Shown here: positions 1-9,883 of the stretch, in pieces
Layout of the letters: every line of letters begins with the position of its first letter
How positions within the stretch are numbered: position 1 is the stretch's first letter
Source of the DNA: Actinotalea solisilvae
Lineage (GTDB): Bacteria > Actinomycetota > Actinomycetes > Actinomycetales > Cellulomonadaceae
Assembly (NCBI RefSeq): GCF_016464425.1
Contig: NZ_JADDKQ010000008.1
Span: 1 to 64,000, forward strand
Length of the DNA: 64,000 nt
Reading direction: 5' to 3'
Position numbers and translations under genes: made by a program
The notes under the pieces: model-generated
What the model saw: only the letters and a program-made list of their open reading frames with translations
What the model was told of the DNA's origin: nothing
Databases searched by the model: none

Positions 1-1455
<1,455 letters not shown>

Positions 1456-1576
1456 CCGCGCCGTCTCAGGTCGTCCGGGTGACTGACTGCCGGCCTGCCA
1501 CGTGGCGCGCCCTGGGGGAAGCTCATCGACGAGGGACGAGGCCAGGCCTCCTGACCTGACGCCCCGTCCGCCTCGC

Positions 1577-1614
1577 GACGACGCCCCGCCCGGTGACCCG
1601 GGCGGGGCGTCGTC
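1577..1614. terminator. Bidirectional hairpin terminator
   Basis: Perfect 17-bp inverted repeat (1577-1593 and 1598-1614) with a 4-base TGAC loop. It lies between the convergent ends of the HNH gene and the WYL regulator. There is no U-tract, which is common for high-G+C actinobacterial terminators. It can serve both strands. Confidence 0.85.
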
Positions 1615-1620
1615 GTGCAG

Positions 1621-2571
1621 TCAGCTGACCGCAGCCGTGTAGCGCTCGCCGAGCACGCGGATCGCCTCGACGAGCTCGGGCGGCCCGTCGACGTGGAAGG
1701 GCTGCTCGAGCATGCCGATGTACGCCGCGACGGTCGCGACGCTGTCGGCGCCCGTGACGAGCACGCAGGTGCCGTCGTCGAGCGGCTCGACGACGCCGAC
1801 GGCGGGGTTGATCCGCGCGAGCACGACGTCGGCCGGTGCGTCGACGCGGATGCGCGCGTGCACGGCCCAGCCGCTCGACGCGACCTCGCGCACGACGAAG
1901 GCGGCGTACTCGCTCTCGGGGAGCGGGCGCGGCGCGAACCGCCGACCCGTGCGCACGCGCAGGTCGAGCCAGTCGACGCGGAGGGCGAGCCAGCGGTCGG
2001 CGTCGGGCTCGCGCGCCACGAGGTACCAGCGGCGCTGCCAGGTCACGAGCCGGTAGGGCTCGACGACGAGGCGGTCGCCGCGGTGCTCGACGCGCACCAC
2101 CTCGCCGCGGTGCACCGCCTCGGCGACCTCGCCCAGCAGGGCGGGGTCCACCTCGGGGTCGGACGCGTCGCTGCCGGTGTTGTCGGGGCCGCGCTCGGTC
2201 GTCGCCGTGAGGGCCTGCACGCGGCCGCGGAGCCGCGACGGCAGCACCTGGTGGAGCTTGGTGCTCGCGCGCGCGCCGGCGTCCTCGATCCCCGCGAGCC
2301 CCGTCACCGCGCGCAGGCCCACGGCGATCGCGACGGCCTCGTCGTCGTCGAGCAGGAGCGGCGGCAGGCGCCCTCCGGCACCCAGGCGGTACGCCCCGGC
2401 GCGCCCGCGCGTGGCGTCGACCGGGTAGCCGAGGGTGCGCAGCCGCTCGATGTCGGTCCGGATCGTGCGTCCGGTCACGCCGAGCCGCTCTGCCAGCTCC
2501 GGGCCCGTCCACGTGGGGCGCGACTGGAGGAGGCCGAGCAGGGCGAGCAGGCGGGCGGAGGTCTCGAGCAC
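1621..2571 (-). CDS. HTH/WYL-domain transcriptional regulator
   Basis: A 316-residue protein with an N-terminal winged HTH of the DeoR-like HTH_11 type (about residues 1-60) and a WYL ligand-sensing domain with the signature RRWYLVAR near residue 180, followed by the usual C-terminal WCX-like extension. Members sense small molecules or nucleic acids and regulate adjacent genes. It is transcribed divergently from the epoxide hydrolase gene, and an inverted repeat lies between the two starts, so control of itself and that hydrolase is likely (inference). Confidence 0.85.
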   Translation of the reverse strand: MLETSARLLALLGLLQSRPTWTGPELAERLGVTGRTIRTDIERLRTLGYPVDATRGRAGAYRLGAGGRLPPLLLDDDEAVAIAVGLRAVTGLAGIEDAGARASTKLHQVLPSRLRGRVQALTATTERGPDNTGSDASDPEVDPALLGEVAEAVHRGEVVRVEHRGDRLVVEPYRLVTWQRRWYLVAREPDADRWLALRVDWLDLRVRTGRRFAPRPLPESEYAAFVVREVASSGWAVHARIRVDAPADVVLARINPAVGVVEPLDDGTCVLVTGADSVATVAAYIGMLEQPFHVDGPPELVEAIRVLGERYTAAVS

Positions 2572-2585
2572 GGGAAGAGCGTCGC

Positions 2586-2611
2586 ATACCAGGAACGATC
2601 CCTTCCTGTAT
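2586..2611. promoter_or_regulatory. Candidate operator, WYL regulator / epoxide hydrolase
   Basis: Imperfect inverted repeat ATACcAGGAA ... TTCCTGTAT with a short spacer, lying in the divergent intergenic region. It sits 15 bases upstream of the WYL gene start and immediately upstream of the TACCGT box of the hydrolase, the expected place for a shared operator. Confidence 0.55.
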
Positions 2612-2617
2612 CGCTCC

Positions 2618-2623
2618 TACCGT
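2618..2623 (+). promoter_or_regulatory. -10-like TACCGT box
   Basis: TAnnnT hexamer ending 7 bases before the ATG at 2631; consistent with a leaderless transcript from that ATG. Confidence 0.5.
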
Positions 2624-2630
2624 CGGAGAC

Positions 2631-3860
2631 ATGGAGAGCACGCACCACCCGCAGACCGCGACCACCCCCGCACCCGAGGAGACGACGATGGACCGCACCA
2701 CCGCCACCGCCACCCCGTCCGCGACCCCCGCGACGCCGGCCGGGTTCCGCCCGTTCACCGTCGCGGTGCCGGACGCGGACCTCGACGACCTGCGCGAGCG
2801 CCTCGCGCGGACGCGCCTGCCGCAACCGGCACCCGACGAGGACGACTGGCTGTACGGCACGCCGACGTCGTGGCTCGCGCAGGCCGTCGAGGTGTGGCGG
2901 GCGTTCGACTGGCGTGCCGTCGAGGCCCGGCTCAACGCCTACCCGCAGCTCCTCACCGAGGTCGACGGCCAGACGATCCACCTCCTCCACGTGCGCTCGC
3001 CGCACGCGCACGCCGTGCCGCTGCTCCTGGTACATAGCTACCCGGGCACGGTGCTCGACTTCCTCGACATGATCGACCCGCTGGTCGACCCCGTCGCGCA
3101 CGGCGGCCGCGCCGAGGACGCGTTCCACGTCGTGGTGCCGTCGCTGCCCGGGTTCGGGTGGAGCACCCCCGTCGTCGAGCGCGGCTGGACGATGGAGCAC
3201 GCCGCGCGGACCCTCGACACCCTCATGCGCCGGCTCGGGTACGACAGCTACGGCGTGCACGGCAGCGACGCGGGCGCGATGGTCGGGCGCGAGCTCGGGC
3301 TGCTCGAGCCCGCGGGGTTCCTCGGCTCGCACGTGCTCCAGGCCTTCTCGTTCCCGTCGGGCGACCCCGCGGAGATGGCGGGACTCACCCCCGACGACTA
3401 CGCGGGCCTCGCGCACATGCAGTGGTTCCAGTCGGTCGGGGGGTACAACGCGATCAACGCGTCGCGGCCGCAGACCGTCGCCGTCGGGCTCTCGGACTCG
3501 CCCGTGGGGCAGCTCGCGTGGAACGAGCTCTTCGTGAACTTCGGCAACGGCACGAGCCTCGTGCCGCTCGACGCGATCCTCGCCGAGGTGACCCTCGAGT
3601 GGCTCACGAACACCTCGGCGTCGGTGGGGAGGTACCACTTCGAGGTCGCGCGCGAGGACCGCGAGCCGGCGGTCAACCACAGCCGTATGGGCGTCGCTGT
3701 GTTCGAGGACGACTTCCGGACGATCCGCGTCTTCGCCGAGCGGGACAACGACGCGATCGTGCACTGGAGCCGGTTCGACCGCGGTGGCCACTACGCGGCG
3801 CTCGAGGTGCCCGACCTGCTGGTCGAGGACCTGCGCGAGTTCTTCCGCCCCGTCCGCTGA
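2631..3860 (+). CDS. Epoxide hydrolase, alpha/beta-hydrolase fold
   Basis: N-terminal EHN (epoxide hydrolase N-terminal) region from about residue 40, then the alpha/beta-hydrolase core. Visible features are the HSYPG oxyanion motif at 135-139, nucleophile Asp213 in HGSDAG, and the C-terminal catalytic His387 in RGGHYAAL. The protein opens epoxides to diols through an alkyl-enzyme ester; the natural substrate is unknown. Two starts are possible: ATG 2631, matched by a TACCGT box 7 bases upstream, or ATG 2688, which has AGGAG six bases upstream. The first 20 residues are Thr/Pro-rich and not conserved-looking. Divergent from a WYL regulator, which probably controls it. Confidence 0.85.
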   Translation: MESTHHPQTATTPAPEETTMDRTTATATPSATPATPAGFRPFTVAVPDADLDDLRERLARTRLPQPAPDEDDWLYGTPTSWLAQAVEVWRAFDWRAVEARLNAYPQLLTEVDGQTIHLLHVRSPHAHAVPLLLVHSYPGTVLDFLDMIDPLVDPVAHGGRAEDAFHVVVPSLPGFGWSTPVVERGWTMEHAARTLDTLMRRLGYDSYGVHGSDAGAMVGRELGLLEPAGFLGSHVLQAFSFPSGDPAEMAGLTPDDYAGLAHMQWFQSVGGYNAINASRPQTVAVGLSDSPVGQLAWNELFVNFGNGTSLVPLDAILAEVTLEWLTNTSASVGRYHFEVAREDREPAVNHSRMGVAVFEDDFRTIRVFAERDNDAIVHWSRFDRGGHYAALEVPDLLVEDLREFFRPVR

Positions 3861-3890
3861 GCGGGGCCCGGCCGGCCGTGCGCGGTCGGC

Positions 3891-4748
3891 TCAGGCCGGA
3901 CCGGGCGCGGTCCGGTCGACGTCGGGCGCCCCGGTCGCGCGGCGGTCGGCCAGCAGCGTGCGCACCCGCACGGCGAGCGCCGCCCCGAGCGTCACCACCG
4001 CGGCGCACACGGCCGCGGTCGCGACCGACGGGTCGCGCGGCTCGTCGACGGTGCGCGCGACCGCGACCCACGCCAGGCCCCACGTGAGCGCGAGCGCGAA
4101 GCCCAGCCGGCCGCCGGTCTGGAGGGCGAAGGCCAGCCCGATCATGGCCGCGGTGGCCAGCAGGAGGACCGACCACAGCGTCGGGCCCAGCCCCAGCGGG
4201 CCGACGTCGGACGCCGCGAGCGCCGCGGCGGTGTTGGCGATCGTCGCGATGGTGACCCAGCCGAGGTAGAGGCCGAAGGTGCCGTCCACGAGGACGAGCT
4301 CGAGCAGCGACCGGCGCGGCACCGCGAGGCAGATGCGCAGGACGAGCACGAGCACGACGAGCAGCGCGACGATGACGACGACGCTGAGCCACAGCACGCC
4401 GAGCTGGACGACGCCGATCCACAGGGCGTTGAGCAGCATGGACGCCGCCGCGAGCCAGCCCATCCGCCGCTGACGCCGGTCCTCGCGCCGCGCCGGCAGC
4501 GCCTGCCAGACCGCGTAGGCGAGCAGCCCCGTGTAGATGACGGACCAGATGGAGAAGGCAGGCGTCCCGGGCGCGACCGGCGTCGCGGTGGCGGAGAGGG
4601 CGCCGTCGGCCGCCTCGGCGACCGGCGTCCCGCCGAGGGCGCCCGAGCCGAGGAAGGCGCCGAGGGTCGCGAGCAGCGCGAGCACGAGCACGCCCACCTG
4701 GCGCGTGGTGTCGGAGCGCAGGACGTCGGTTCTGGCGACGGTGCTCAT
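3891..4748 (-). CDS. TspO/MBR-like tryptophan-rich membrane protein
   Basis: A 285-residue integral membrane protein with about seven hydrophobic segments. The segment around FSIWSVIYTGLLAYAVWQ and the Trp-rich later helices (LGWVTIA, WGLAWVA) resemble the TspO/MBR tryptophan-rich sensory protein group, though the chain is longer than classic five-helix TspO of about 160 residues. Function is probably small-molecule or porphyrin-related sensing or transport, but that is family inference only. It ends 30 bases from the convergent epoxide hydrolase. Confidence 0.6.
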   Translation of the reverse strand: MSTVARTDVLRSDTTRQVGVLVLALLATLGAFLGSGALGGTPVAEAADGALSATATPVAPGTPAFSIWSVIYTGLLAYAVWQALPARREDRRQRRMGWLAAASMLLNALWIGVVQLGVLWLSVVVIVALLVVLVLVLRICLAVPRRSLLELVLVDGTFGLYLGWVTIATIANTAAALAASDVGPLGLGPTLWSVLLLATAAMIGLAFALQTGGRLGFALALTWGLAWVAVARTVDEPRDPSVATAAVCAAVVTLGAALAVRVRTLLADRRATGAPDVDRTAPGPA

Positions 4749-4868
4749 GCCCCGAGACTCTCAGCACCCTGAGGATCGCGCATCCCCGGCGCGCGCCCCG
4801 GCCGGGCCGACGTCTGCCCTCGGCGGACGGCCTCCCGCCACGGTGCCGTGGCGACCACACTGGCCCCC

Positions 4869-5846
4869 ATGAGAGTGCTGACGCTCGGCGCGACGGGGTT
4901 CCTCAGCGGTGCGGTGGTGCGCGAGGCGGCGGCGCGCGGCCACGAGGTCGTCGGCCTCAGCCGCACGCCCGGCGACCTGCCGCCCGGCGTGACACCCCTC
5001 CACGCCGACCGCGACGACGTCGACGCGCTGCGTGCCGCGGTCACCGGGCTCGGCGCGCCGCCCGACGCCGTCGTCGACACGTGCGGCTACACGGTCGCCG
5101 GGGCCCGAGCGGCCGCCGCGGTGCTCGCGGACGTGCCGGCGTACGCGTACGTGAGCAGCGTGAGCGCGTACCGCGACTGGCCGCCCGGCCCCGTGCGGTC
5201 CGAGGCGGACCCGACCTTCGGCCCCGACGCCGACGTCCAGGAGTACGGCCCGATGAAGGCCGAGAGCGAGCGGGTCCTGACCGCTGCGCTGGGTGACCGC
5301 GTGCTCCTCGCGCGCGCCGGTCTCATCGTCGGGCCGGGGGACCGGACGCGCCGGCTCACCTCGTGGGTCCACCGGTTCGCGACGCAGGCGCGGGTCGCGG
5401 TCCCCGCGGTCGACGTCCCCGTCGCGTTCGTCGACGTCCGGGACCTCGCCGGCTGGCTGCTCGACATGGTGGAGCGCCCGATCGCCGGGGCCGGCGGGGC
5501 CGTGACCGCCACGGGTCCCGCGGGCATGACGACCTTCCACGGGATGCTCGACGCGTGCCGGGCGGCGGTCGAGGCGACGGGCGGGCGGCCGGGCGAGACC
5601 GTGCCCGTGCCGGACGCGGCGCTCCTCGCAGCCGGGGTCGAGCCGTGGCGTGACCTGCCCTTCTGGCTGCCCGAGGAGACCGCCCGCACCGCGTGGGACG
5701 TCGCGACCGACCGCGCCCGCGAGCTCGGCCTGCCGACGCGGCCCGTCGAGGAGTCCGTGCTCGACGCGTGGCGCTGGGTCCTCGCCACGGGCCTCGAGCA
5801 CCCGGACCTCGACCCGCGTCTCGACCCGGCGGCGCTGGCGGGCTGA
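4869..5846 (+). CDS. NAD(P)-dependent epimerase/dehydratase family protein
   Basis: A 325-residue Rossmann-fold extended short-chain dehydrogenase. The N-terminal nucleotide-binding motif is GATGFLSG (residues 7-14), and EYGPMK carries a YxxxK active-site pair. Sugar-nucleotide epimerases and atypical reductases share this layout, so the substrate cannot be named. The ATG at 4869 is preferred over the one at 4848 because the protein then begins directly with the first beta strand. A CACACT hexamer ends 7 bases before it, a weak form of the leaderless box seen elsewhere in the window. Confidence 0.8.
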   Translation: MRVLTLGATGFLSGAVVREAAARGHEVVGLSRTPGDLPPGVTPLHADRDDVDALRAAVTGLGAPPDAVVDTCGYTVAGARAAAAVLADVPAYAYVSSVSAYRDWPPGPVRSEADPTFGPDADVQEYGPMKAESERVLTAALGDRVLLARAGLIVGPGDRTRRLTSWVHRFATQARVAVPAVDVPVAFVDVRDLAGWLLDMVERPIAGAGGAVTATGPAGMTTFHGMLDACRAAVEATGGRPGETVPVPDAALLAAGVEPWRDLPFWLPEETARTAWDVATDRARELGLPTRPVEESVLDAWRWVLATGLEHPDLDPRLDPAALAG

Positions 5847-5928
5847 CCGGCCCGGGCCGTCCGGGGTTCACACGGACCCGGGACCTTCGTCACCCTCTCG
5901 GCCGCGTCGGGGCGGTCCGCGCCGCTGC

Positions 5929-5934
5929 TAGCGT
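5929..5934 (+). promoter_or_regulatory. -10-like TAGCGT box
   Basis: CTAGCGTCC sequence about 100 bases upstream of the binding-lipoprotein ATG at 6033; would give a transcript with a leader of roughly 90 bases. Confidence 0.4.
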
Positions 5935-6032
5935 CCGAGCACCCCGGACCCGCGTGACGACGCCCGCACCGCCCACCCCCGACGGCGACGCACCCGCCCG
6001 GCTCCCCCCACCCCGGACCGAGAGCTGTCGAC

Positions 6033-7418
6033 ATGACCCGACCCAGCCCTGCCCTGCCCGCAGACCGCGCGGCAGCGCCCGCCCGCCCCCGCCCCGCCCG
6101 TCCCGGCCGCCGCCGCGTCGTGAGCGCCGCCGTCGTCACCGCGGTGGCCGCGGCGTCCGTCCTCACGGCCTGCTCGAGCGGTCCGCTCGGCCTCGAGGAG
6201 GAGGCCGCGCCGGGCGCGAGCGCGACGCCCACCTCCGAGCCGCAGCCCGGTGTGACCGACCTCGAGGTCGTCGTCGGCAGCCACCACCCCCTCACGGGCC
6301 CCGCGGCCGAGGGCTACGCGACCATCGCGACCGCGACGAGCGCGTACTTCGCCTACCTCAACGCGCAGGGCGGCGTGAACGGCCGGCAGATCCGCTACGT
6401 CGTCATGGACGACGGCTACAACCCCGCGGAGACCCCGGCGGTCGCCGTCGAGCTCGTCGAGAACCAGCAGGTCTTCGCGATGCTCAACGGGCTCGGCACC
6501 CAGACGCACGCGGCGGTGCTCGACTACCTGCACCTCGAGGGCGTGCCGGACCTCTTCGTCGCGTCGGGCAGCCCGATGTTCAACCAGCCCGACGTGTACC
6601 CGGCCACGTTCGGCTACAACGTCGACTACCTCGTCGAGTCCAAGGTCCTCGCGACGTACGGCGCCGAGACGTTCCCCGGGAAGCGCGCCTGCCTCCTCGG
6701 GCAGGACGACGACCTCGGCACGGACTTCCGCGCCGGCCTCGTCCAGGTGCTCGGCGAGGGTGCGCTCGCCGCCGAGCAGACCTACTCGGTCGCGAGCACG
6801 GACCTCGTCACCCAGGTCGGGACGCTGCGCGCCGCGGGCTGCGAGGTCGTCTACCTCGCGGCGATCAACGCGTTCAGCGCGATCGCGCTCGGCACGGCCG
6901 CGCAGATGGGCTACCACCCGCAGTGGATCGCGGCGAGCACCGGCGGCGACTACAGCACGGTCTCCGCCTACCTCGGCGACGCCGGACCGCTCCTGCTCGA
7001 GGGCTACGTGAGCGCGAACTTCCTGCCGCCGCACGACGCGAGCGGCGACGCCTGGACCGAGCTCTTCCGCCAGGTCCACGCGGAGTACATGCCGGAGATG
7101 CCCTTCAACGGGATGGTCGTCTACGGGATGTCGGTGGCCTACCTGTTCGCCGAGGCGCTCGCGCACGCGGGCGACGACCCGACGCGCGAGAGCCTGCTCG
7201 CCGCCGTCCGCTCGCCCGAGGTGCTCGGCAACGGCCGGGTGCCCCTGTCGCTCGCGTCGTCGAACGTCGCCTACAGCGGGACGCAGGTCAACGTGGTCCA
7301 GGGCGGCGAGCAGCACTACGTGGGCACGCCGTACCTCACCGACAGCGGCGCGGGCCCCGTGGTCCCGTACGACGGCGCCCCGGTGGCGCTGACGAACGGC
7401 GGCGTCCCGGGCGCGTGA
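6033..7418 (+). CDS. ABC transporter substrate-binding lipoprotein, Leu/Ile/Val-type
   Basis: Arg-rich N-terminus, hydrophobic segment, and lipobox LTAC with lipidated Cys47, so an exported lipoprotein anchored outside the membrane. The rest matches the Peripla_BP_6 (LivJ/AmiC-like) fold: HHPLTGPAAEG near the start of the mature domain, NGRQIRYVVMDD, and FNGMVVYG late in the chain. Family members bind amino acids, amides, urea or aromatic compounds. No permease or ATPase gene is next to it, so it either feeds a transporter encoded elsewhere or acts as a sensor. The gene ends at a strong bidirectional hairpin. Confidence 0.85.
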   Translation: MTRPSPALPADRAAAPARPRPARPGRRRVVSAAVVTAVAAASVLTACSSGPLGLEEEAAPGASATPTSEPQPGVTDLEVVVGSHHPLTGPAAEGYATIATATSAYFAYLNAQGGVNGRQIRYVVMDDGYNPAETPAVAVELVENQQVFAMLNGLGTQTHAAVLDYLHLEGVPDLFVASGSPMFNQPDVYPATFGYNVDYLVESKVLATYGAETFPGKRACLLGQDDDLGTDFRAGLVQVLGEGALAAEQTYSVASTDLVTQVGTLRAAGCEVVYLAAINAFSAIALGTAAQMGYHPQWIAASTGGDYSTVSAYLGDAGPLLLEGYVSANFLPPHDASGDAWTELFRQVHAEYMPEMPFNGMVVYGMSVAYLFAEALAHAGDDPTRESLLAAVRSPEVLGNGRVPLSLASSNVAYSGTQVNVVQGGEQHYVGTPYLTDSGAGPVVPYDGAPVALTNGGVPGA

Positions 7419-7424
7419 CGCCGG

Positions 7425-7458
7425 CCCGGGCGGCGTCGTGCGTCAGACGCCGCCCGGG
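7425..7458. terminator. Bidirectional hairpin terminator
   Basis: Perfect 13-bp inverted repeat (7425-7437 and 7446-7458) with an 8-base loop. It follows the lipoprotein stop and overlaps the last codons and stop of the convergent trmL gene. Confidence 0.8.
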
Positions 7459-7907
7459 AAGCCCAGCTGGCGCCAGGCCTCGTAGGTCGCGACGGCCGCC
7501 GAGTTGGACAGGTTGAGCGACCGGCGGCCGGGCAGCATGGGGATCCGGACCTGCGCCGTCACGCGCGGGTGGGCGAGGACCTCGTCGGGCAGGCCGGTGG
7601 GCTCGGGGCCGAACAGCAGGACGTCGTCGTCCCGGTAGGCGACGTCGGTGAAGCGTTCGGTGGCGTGCGTCGTGAAGGCGAGCACGCGCGACCCGGGCAG
7701 CGTCGCGAGCGCGGCGTCGAGGTCGGGGTGCACGACGACGTGCGCGAGGTCGTGGTAGTCGAGGCCCGCCCGGCGCAGCTTCGGCTCCGACAGGTCGAAG
7801 CCCAGCGGCTCGACGAGGTGCAGCGCGGCGCCCGTCGCGGCGGACGTGCGGATGGCGCTGCCGGTGTTCCCGGCGATCCGGGGCTCGAAGAACATCACGT
7901 GCAGCAC
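7443..7907 (-). CDS. trmL: tRNA (cytidine/uridine-2'-O-)-methyltransferase, TrmL-type SPOUT
   Basis: A 154-residue protein, the normal length for TrmL/YibK. It modifies the wobble ribose of leucine tRNAs using S-adenosylmethionine. All three SPOUT motifs are visible: EPRIAGNTGSAIRT near the N-terminus, FGPEPTGLP in the middle, and IPMLPGRRSLNLSNSAAV with the C-terminal trefoil-knot helix. The GTG start at 7907 puts VLHVMFFEP at the beginning, as expected. A CACACT hexamer ends 6 bases upstream. The stop codon lies in a terminator hairpin shared with the convergent lipoprotein gene. Confidence 0.9.
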   Translation of the reverse strand: MLHVMFFEPRIAGNTGSAIRTSAATGAALHLVEPLGFDLSEPKLRRAGLDYHDLAHVVVHPDLDAALATLPGSRVLAFTTHATERFTDVAYRDDDVLLFGPEPTGLPDEVLAHPRVTAQVRIPMLPGRRSLNLSNSAAVATYEAWRQLGFPGGV

Positions 7908-7937
7908 GCGCCGAGTGTGCCCGACGGCGCGGGCGCC

Positions 7938-8040
7938 GGACCAACCGTGCGCTGGACCAACCGTGCCGGGCCGACCCCGCTGGACCGACCGGACCCGGCG
8001 GACCGCGCGTCGGACGGACCGCGCGCCGGACCGACCGCGC
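7938..8040. repeat. Degenerate GGACCnACCG repeats
   Basis: Two copies of GGACCAACCGTGC at 7938-7950 and 7954-7966 (16-base period) followed by diverged relatives: GGACCGACCG, GGACCGCGCG, GGACGGACCGCGCG and GGACCGACCGCGCG up to about 8040. The stretch lies between trmL and a membrane gene and has no convincing coding content. Confidence 0.55.
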
Positions 8041-8171
8041 GCGGCGCCTGGCCGGGACCAACGCCCCTCGCCGCGCGCGGCGGCCGGTGCTGCGCTGGGA
8101 CCGAGGGCGGCGCGGCCCGGCCGGCGACGGCGCCGGCGGGCTCGTGCGGCGGGCGACGGGAGGTGGCCGGC

Positions 8172-8837
8172 ATGGCGCGTCGACCGGGACGGACGCCGCC
8201 GGGGTGGCTCGGGCGCTGGGTCGCGTGGGTCGGGGCGGGCGAGCTCGCGGGCTTCGCGGTGCCCGCGACGGTGGTGGCGCTCGTGCTCGACCGCGGGGAC
8301 GCGTGGTCCTTCGCCGGCGCCGTCGGCGCCGGGCTCGTCGAGGGTGCGCTGCTCGGCGTGGCGCAGGCCCGGGTGCTGCGCGACGTCGTCCGCGTGCCCG
8401 CGGGGCGGTGGGTGCTCGCGACGTCGGCCGCCGCCGGCCTCGCGTGGGCGGTCGGGATGCTGCCCGGGCTCACGTGGCGGACGTGGTCGGCGTGGCCGCC
8501 CGTCGTCGTCGGCGCGGTCGGGGCCGCCGCCGCGGGCGTGCTGCTCGCGTCGATCGGCACGGCGCAGTGGCTGCTCCTGCGCACGCGGCTGCCGCGCGCC
8601 GGCTGGTGGGTCGCGGGCACCGCGGGCGCGTGGGTCGTCGGGCTCGGGGTGTTCGCCGCGGTGACGTCGCCCCTGTGGCAGCCGGGGCAGGCGACGGGCG
8701 TCGTCGTCGCGATCGGGCTGCTCGGCGGCGCGGCCATGGCGTTCTCGATGGCGGGCGTCACGGGGCTCGTGCTGCGACGGCTCGTGGACGGGCCCGGGCA
8801 CCGCGTGTCGCCGGGACTGGCTAGCGTGGCCCCATGA
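8172..8837 (+). CDS. Predicted integral membrane protein
   Basis: A 221-residue hydrophobic protein with about six predicted membrane helices (for example residues 15-35, 45-65, 110-135 and 175-200), with Gly/Ala/Val/Trp-rich helices and short loops. I do not recognise the family with confidence. The start ATG 8172 follows GGTGG and removes an implausible Pro/Arg-rich extension. Its TGA overlaps the ATG of the next gene (ATGA at 8834), so the two may be translationally coupled. Confidence 0.65.
   Translation: MARRPGRTPPGWLGRWVAWVGAGELAGFAVPATVVALVLDRGDAWSFAGAVGAGLVEGALLGVAQARVLRDVVRVPAGRWVLATSAAAGLAWAVGMLPGLTWRTWSAWPPVVVGAVGAAAAGVLLASIGTAQWLLLRTRLPRAGWWVAGTAGAWVVGLGVFAAVTSPLWQPGQATGVVVAIGLLGGAAMAFSMAGVTGLVLRRLVDGPGHRVSPGLASVAP
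8822..8827 (+). promoter_or_regulatory. -10-like TAGCGT box
   Basis: TAGCGT ending 6 bases before ATG 8834, inside the last codons of the upstream membrane gene. It suggests an extra leaderless promoter for the aldo/keto reductase. Confidence 0.55.
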
Positions 8838-9883
8838 CCTCTCCCCGCTCGTCCCGCCCCCCGCACCTGGCCGCGGACGACCGCTACGACACCATGACGT
8901 ACCGCCGGACGGGGCGCAGCGGCCTCGACCTGCCGGCCCTGTCGCTCGGCCTGTGGCACAACTTCGGCCACACCAAGCCGTTCGGGACGCAGCGCGACAT
9001 CCTGCTGCGCGCGTTCGACCTCGGCGTCACGCACATCGACCTCGCGAACAACTACGGCCCCCCGCCGGGCTCCGCCGAGGAGGCGTTCGGCCGGGTGCTC
9101 GCCGAGGACCTGGCGCCGTACCGCGACGAGCTCGTCATCTCGACCAAGGCCGGCTACGACATGTGGCCGGGTCCCTACGGCGACGGCGGCTCGCGCAAGT
9201 ACCTCCTGTCGTCGCTCGACCAGTCGCTCGCGCGGATGGGCCTCGAGTACGTCGACATCTTCTACTCGCACCGCTTCGACCCGTCGACGCCGCTCGAGGA
9301 GACGATGGGTGCGCTGCACACGGCCGTGACGAGCGGCCGCGCGCTCTACGCGGGCGTCTCCAACTACTCGCCGTCGCAGACGCGCGAGGCGGCGCGGATC
9401 CTCGGCGAGCTCGGCACCCCGCTGCTCATCCACCAGCCCTCGTACTCGATGTTCAACCGGCACGTGGAGCAGGTCGCCGAGGGGGAGAGCGAGACGCTCC
9501 TCGACGTCGTCGGCGAGCTGGGCGTGGGCACGATCGTCTTCTCGCCGCTCGCGCAGGGCCTGCTGACCGACCGCTACCTCTCGGGCGAGGTGCCGTCCGA
9601 CTCGCGGGCGGCGGTCGGGCACTTCCTCAAGGCCGAGCGGATCTCGGAGACGTACCTCGCGCGCGCACGTGCGCTGAACGACGTCGCCGCGGCGCGCGGG
9701 CAGAGCCTCGCCCAGCTCGCGCTGTCGTGGGTGCTGCGCGACGAGCGCGTGACGTCGGCGCTCATCGGCGCGAGCAGCGTGGCCCAGCTCGAGGACAACG
9801 TGGCCGCGCTGCGTGCTCCGGCGCTCACCGCCGACGAGCTCGCGGCGATCGAGGAGCACGCCGTCGACGGGACGGCGCGCTGA
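8834..9883 (+). CDS. Aldo/keto reductase, glyceraldehyde-3-phosphate reductase (YghZ)-like
   Basis: A 349-residue NADPH-dependent TIM-barrel reductase. The catalytic tetrad is intact: Asp69, Tyr74, Lys105 and His146. The motifs TKAGYDMWPGPYGDGGS and FSPLAQGLLTDRYL are typical of the AKR14/YghZ branch, which reduces L-glyceraldehyde 3-phosphate and other small aldehydes such as methylglyoxal. This substrate is inferred from family resemblance. Its ATG overlaps the stop of the preceding membrane gene and has its own leaderless-type promoter box. Its stop overlaps the likely start of the next hydrolase. Confidence 0.88.
   Translation: MTSPRSSRPPHLAADDRYDTMTYRRTGRSGLDLPALSLGLWHNFGHTKPFGTQRDILLRAFDLGVTHIDLANNYGPPPGSAEEAFGRVLAEDLAPYRDELVISTKAGYDMWPGPYGDGGSRKYLLSSLDQSLARMGLEYVDIFYSHRFDPSTPLEETMGALHTAVTSGRALYAGVSNYSPSQTREAARILGELGTPLLIHQPSYSMFNRHVEQVAEGESETLLDVVGELGVGTIVFSPLAQGLLTDRYLSGEVPSDSRAAVGHFLKAERISETYLARARALNDVAAARGQSLAQLALSWVLRDERVTSALIGASSVAQLEDNVAALRAPALTADELAAIEEHAVDGTAR

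Noticed and set aside
5850..5861. CGGCCCGGGCCG palindrome after the epimerase gene
   Set aside because: Pure G+C 12-mers like this are expected often at this composition and it has no stem extension.
5693..7516. 607-codon plus-strand frame across the epimerase end and the lipoprotein gene
   Set aside because: Arg/Pro-rich without domains; the lipoprotein with signal and lipobox is in another frame.
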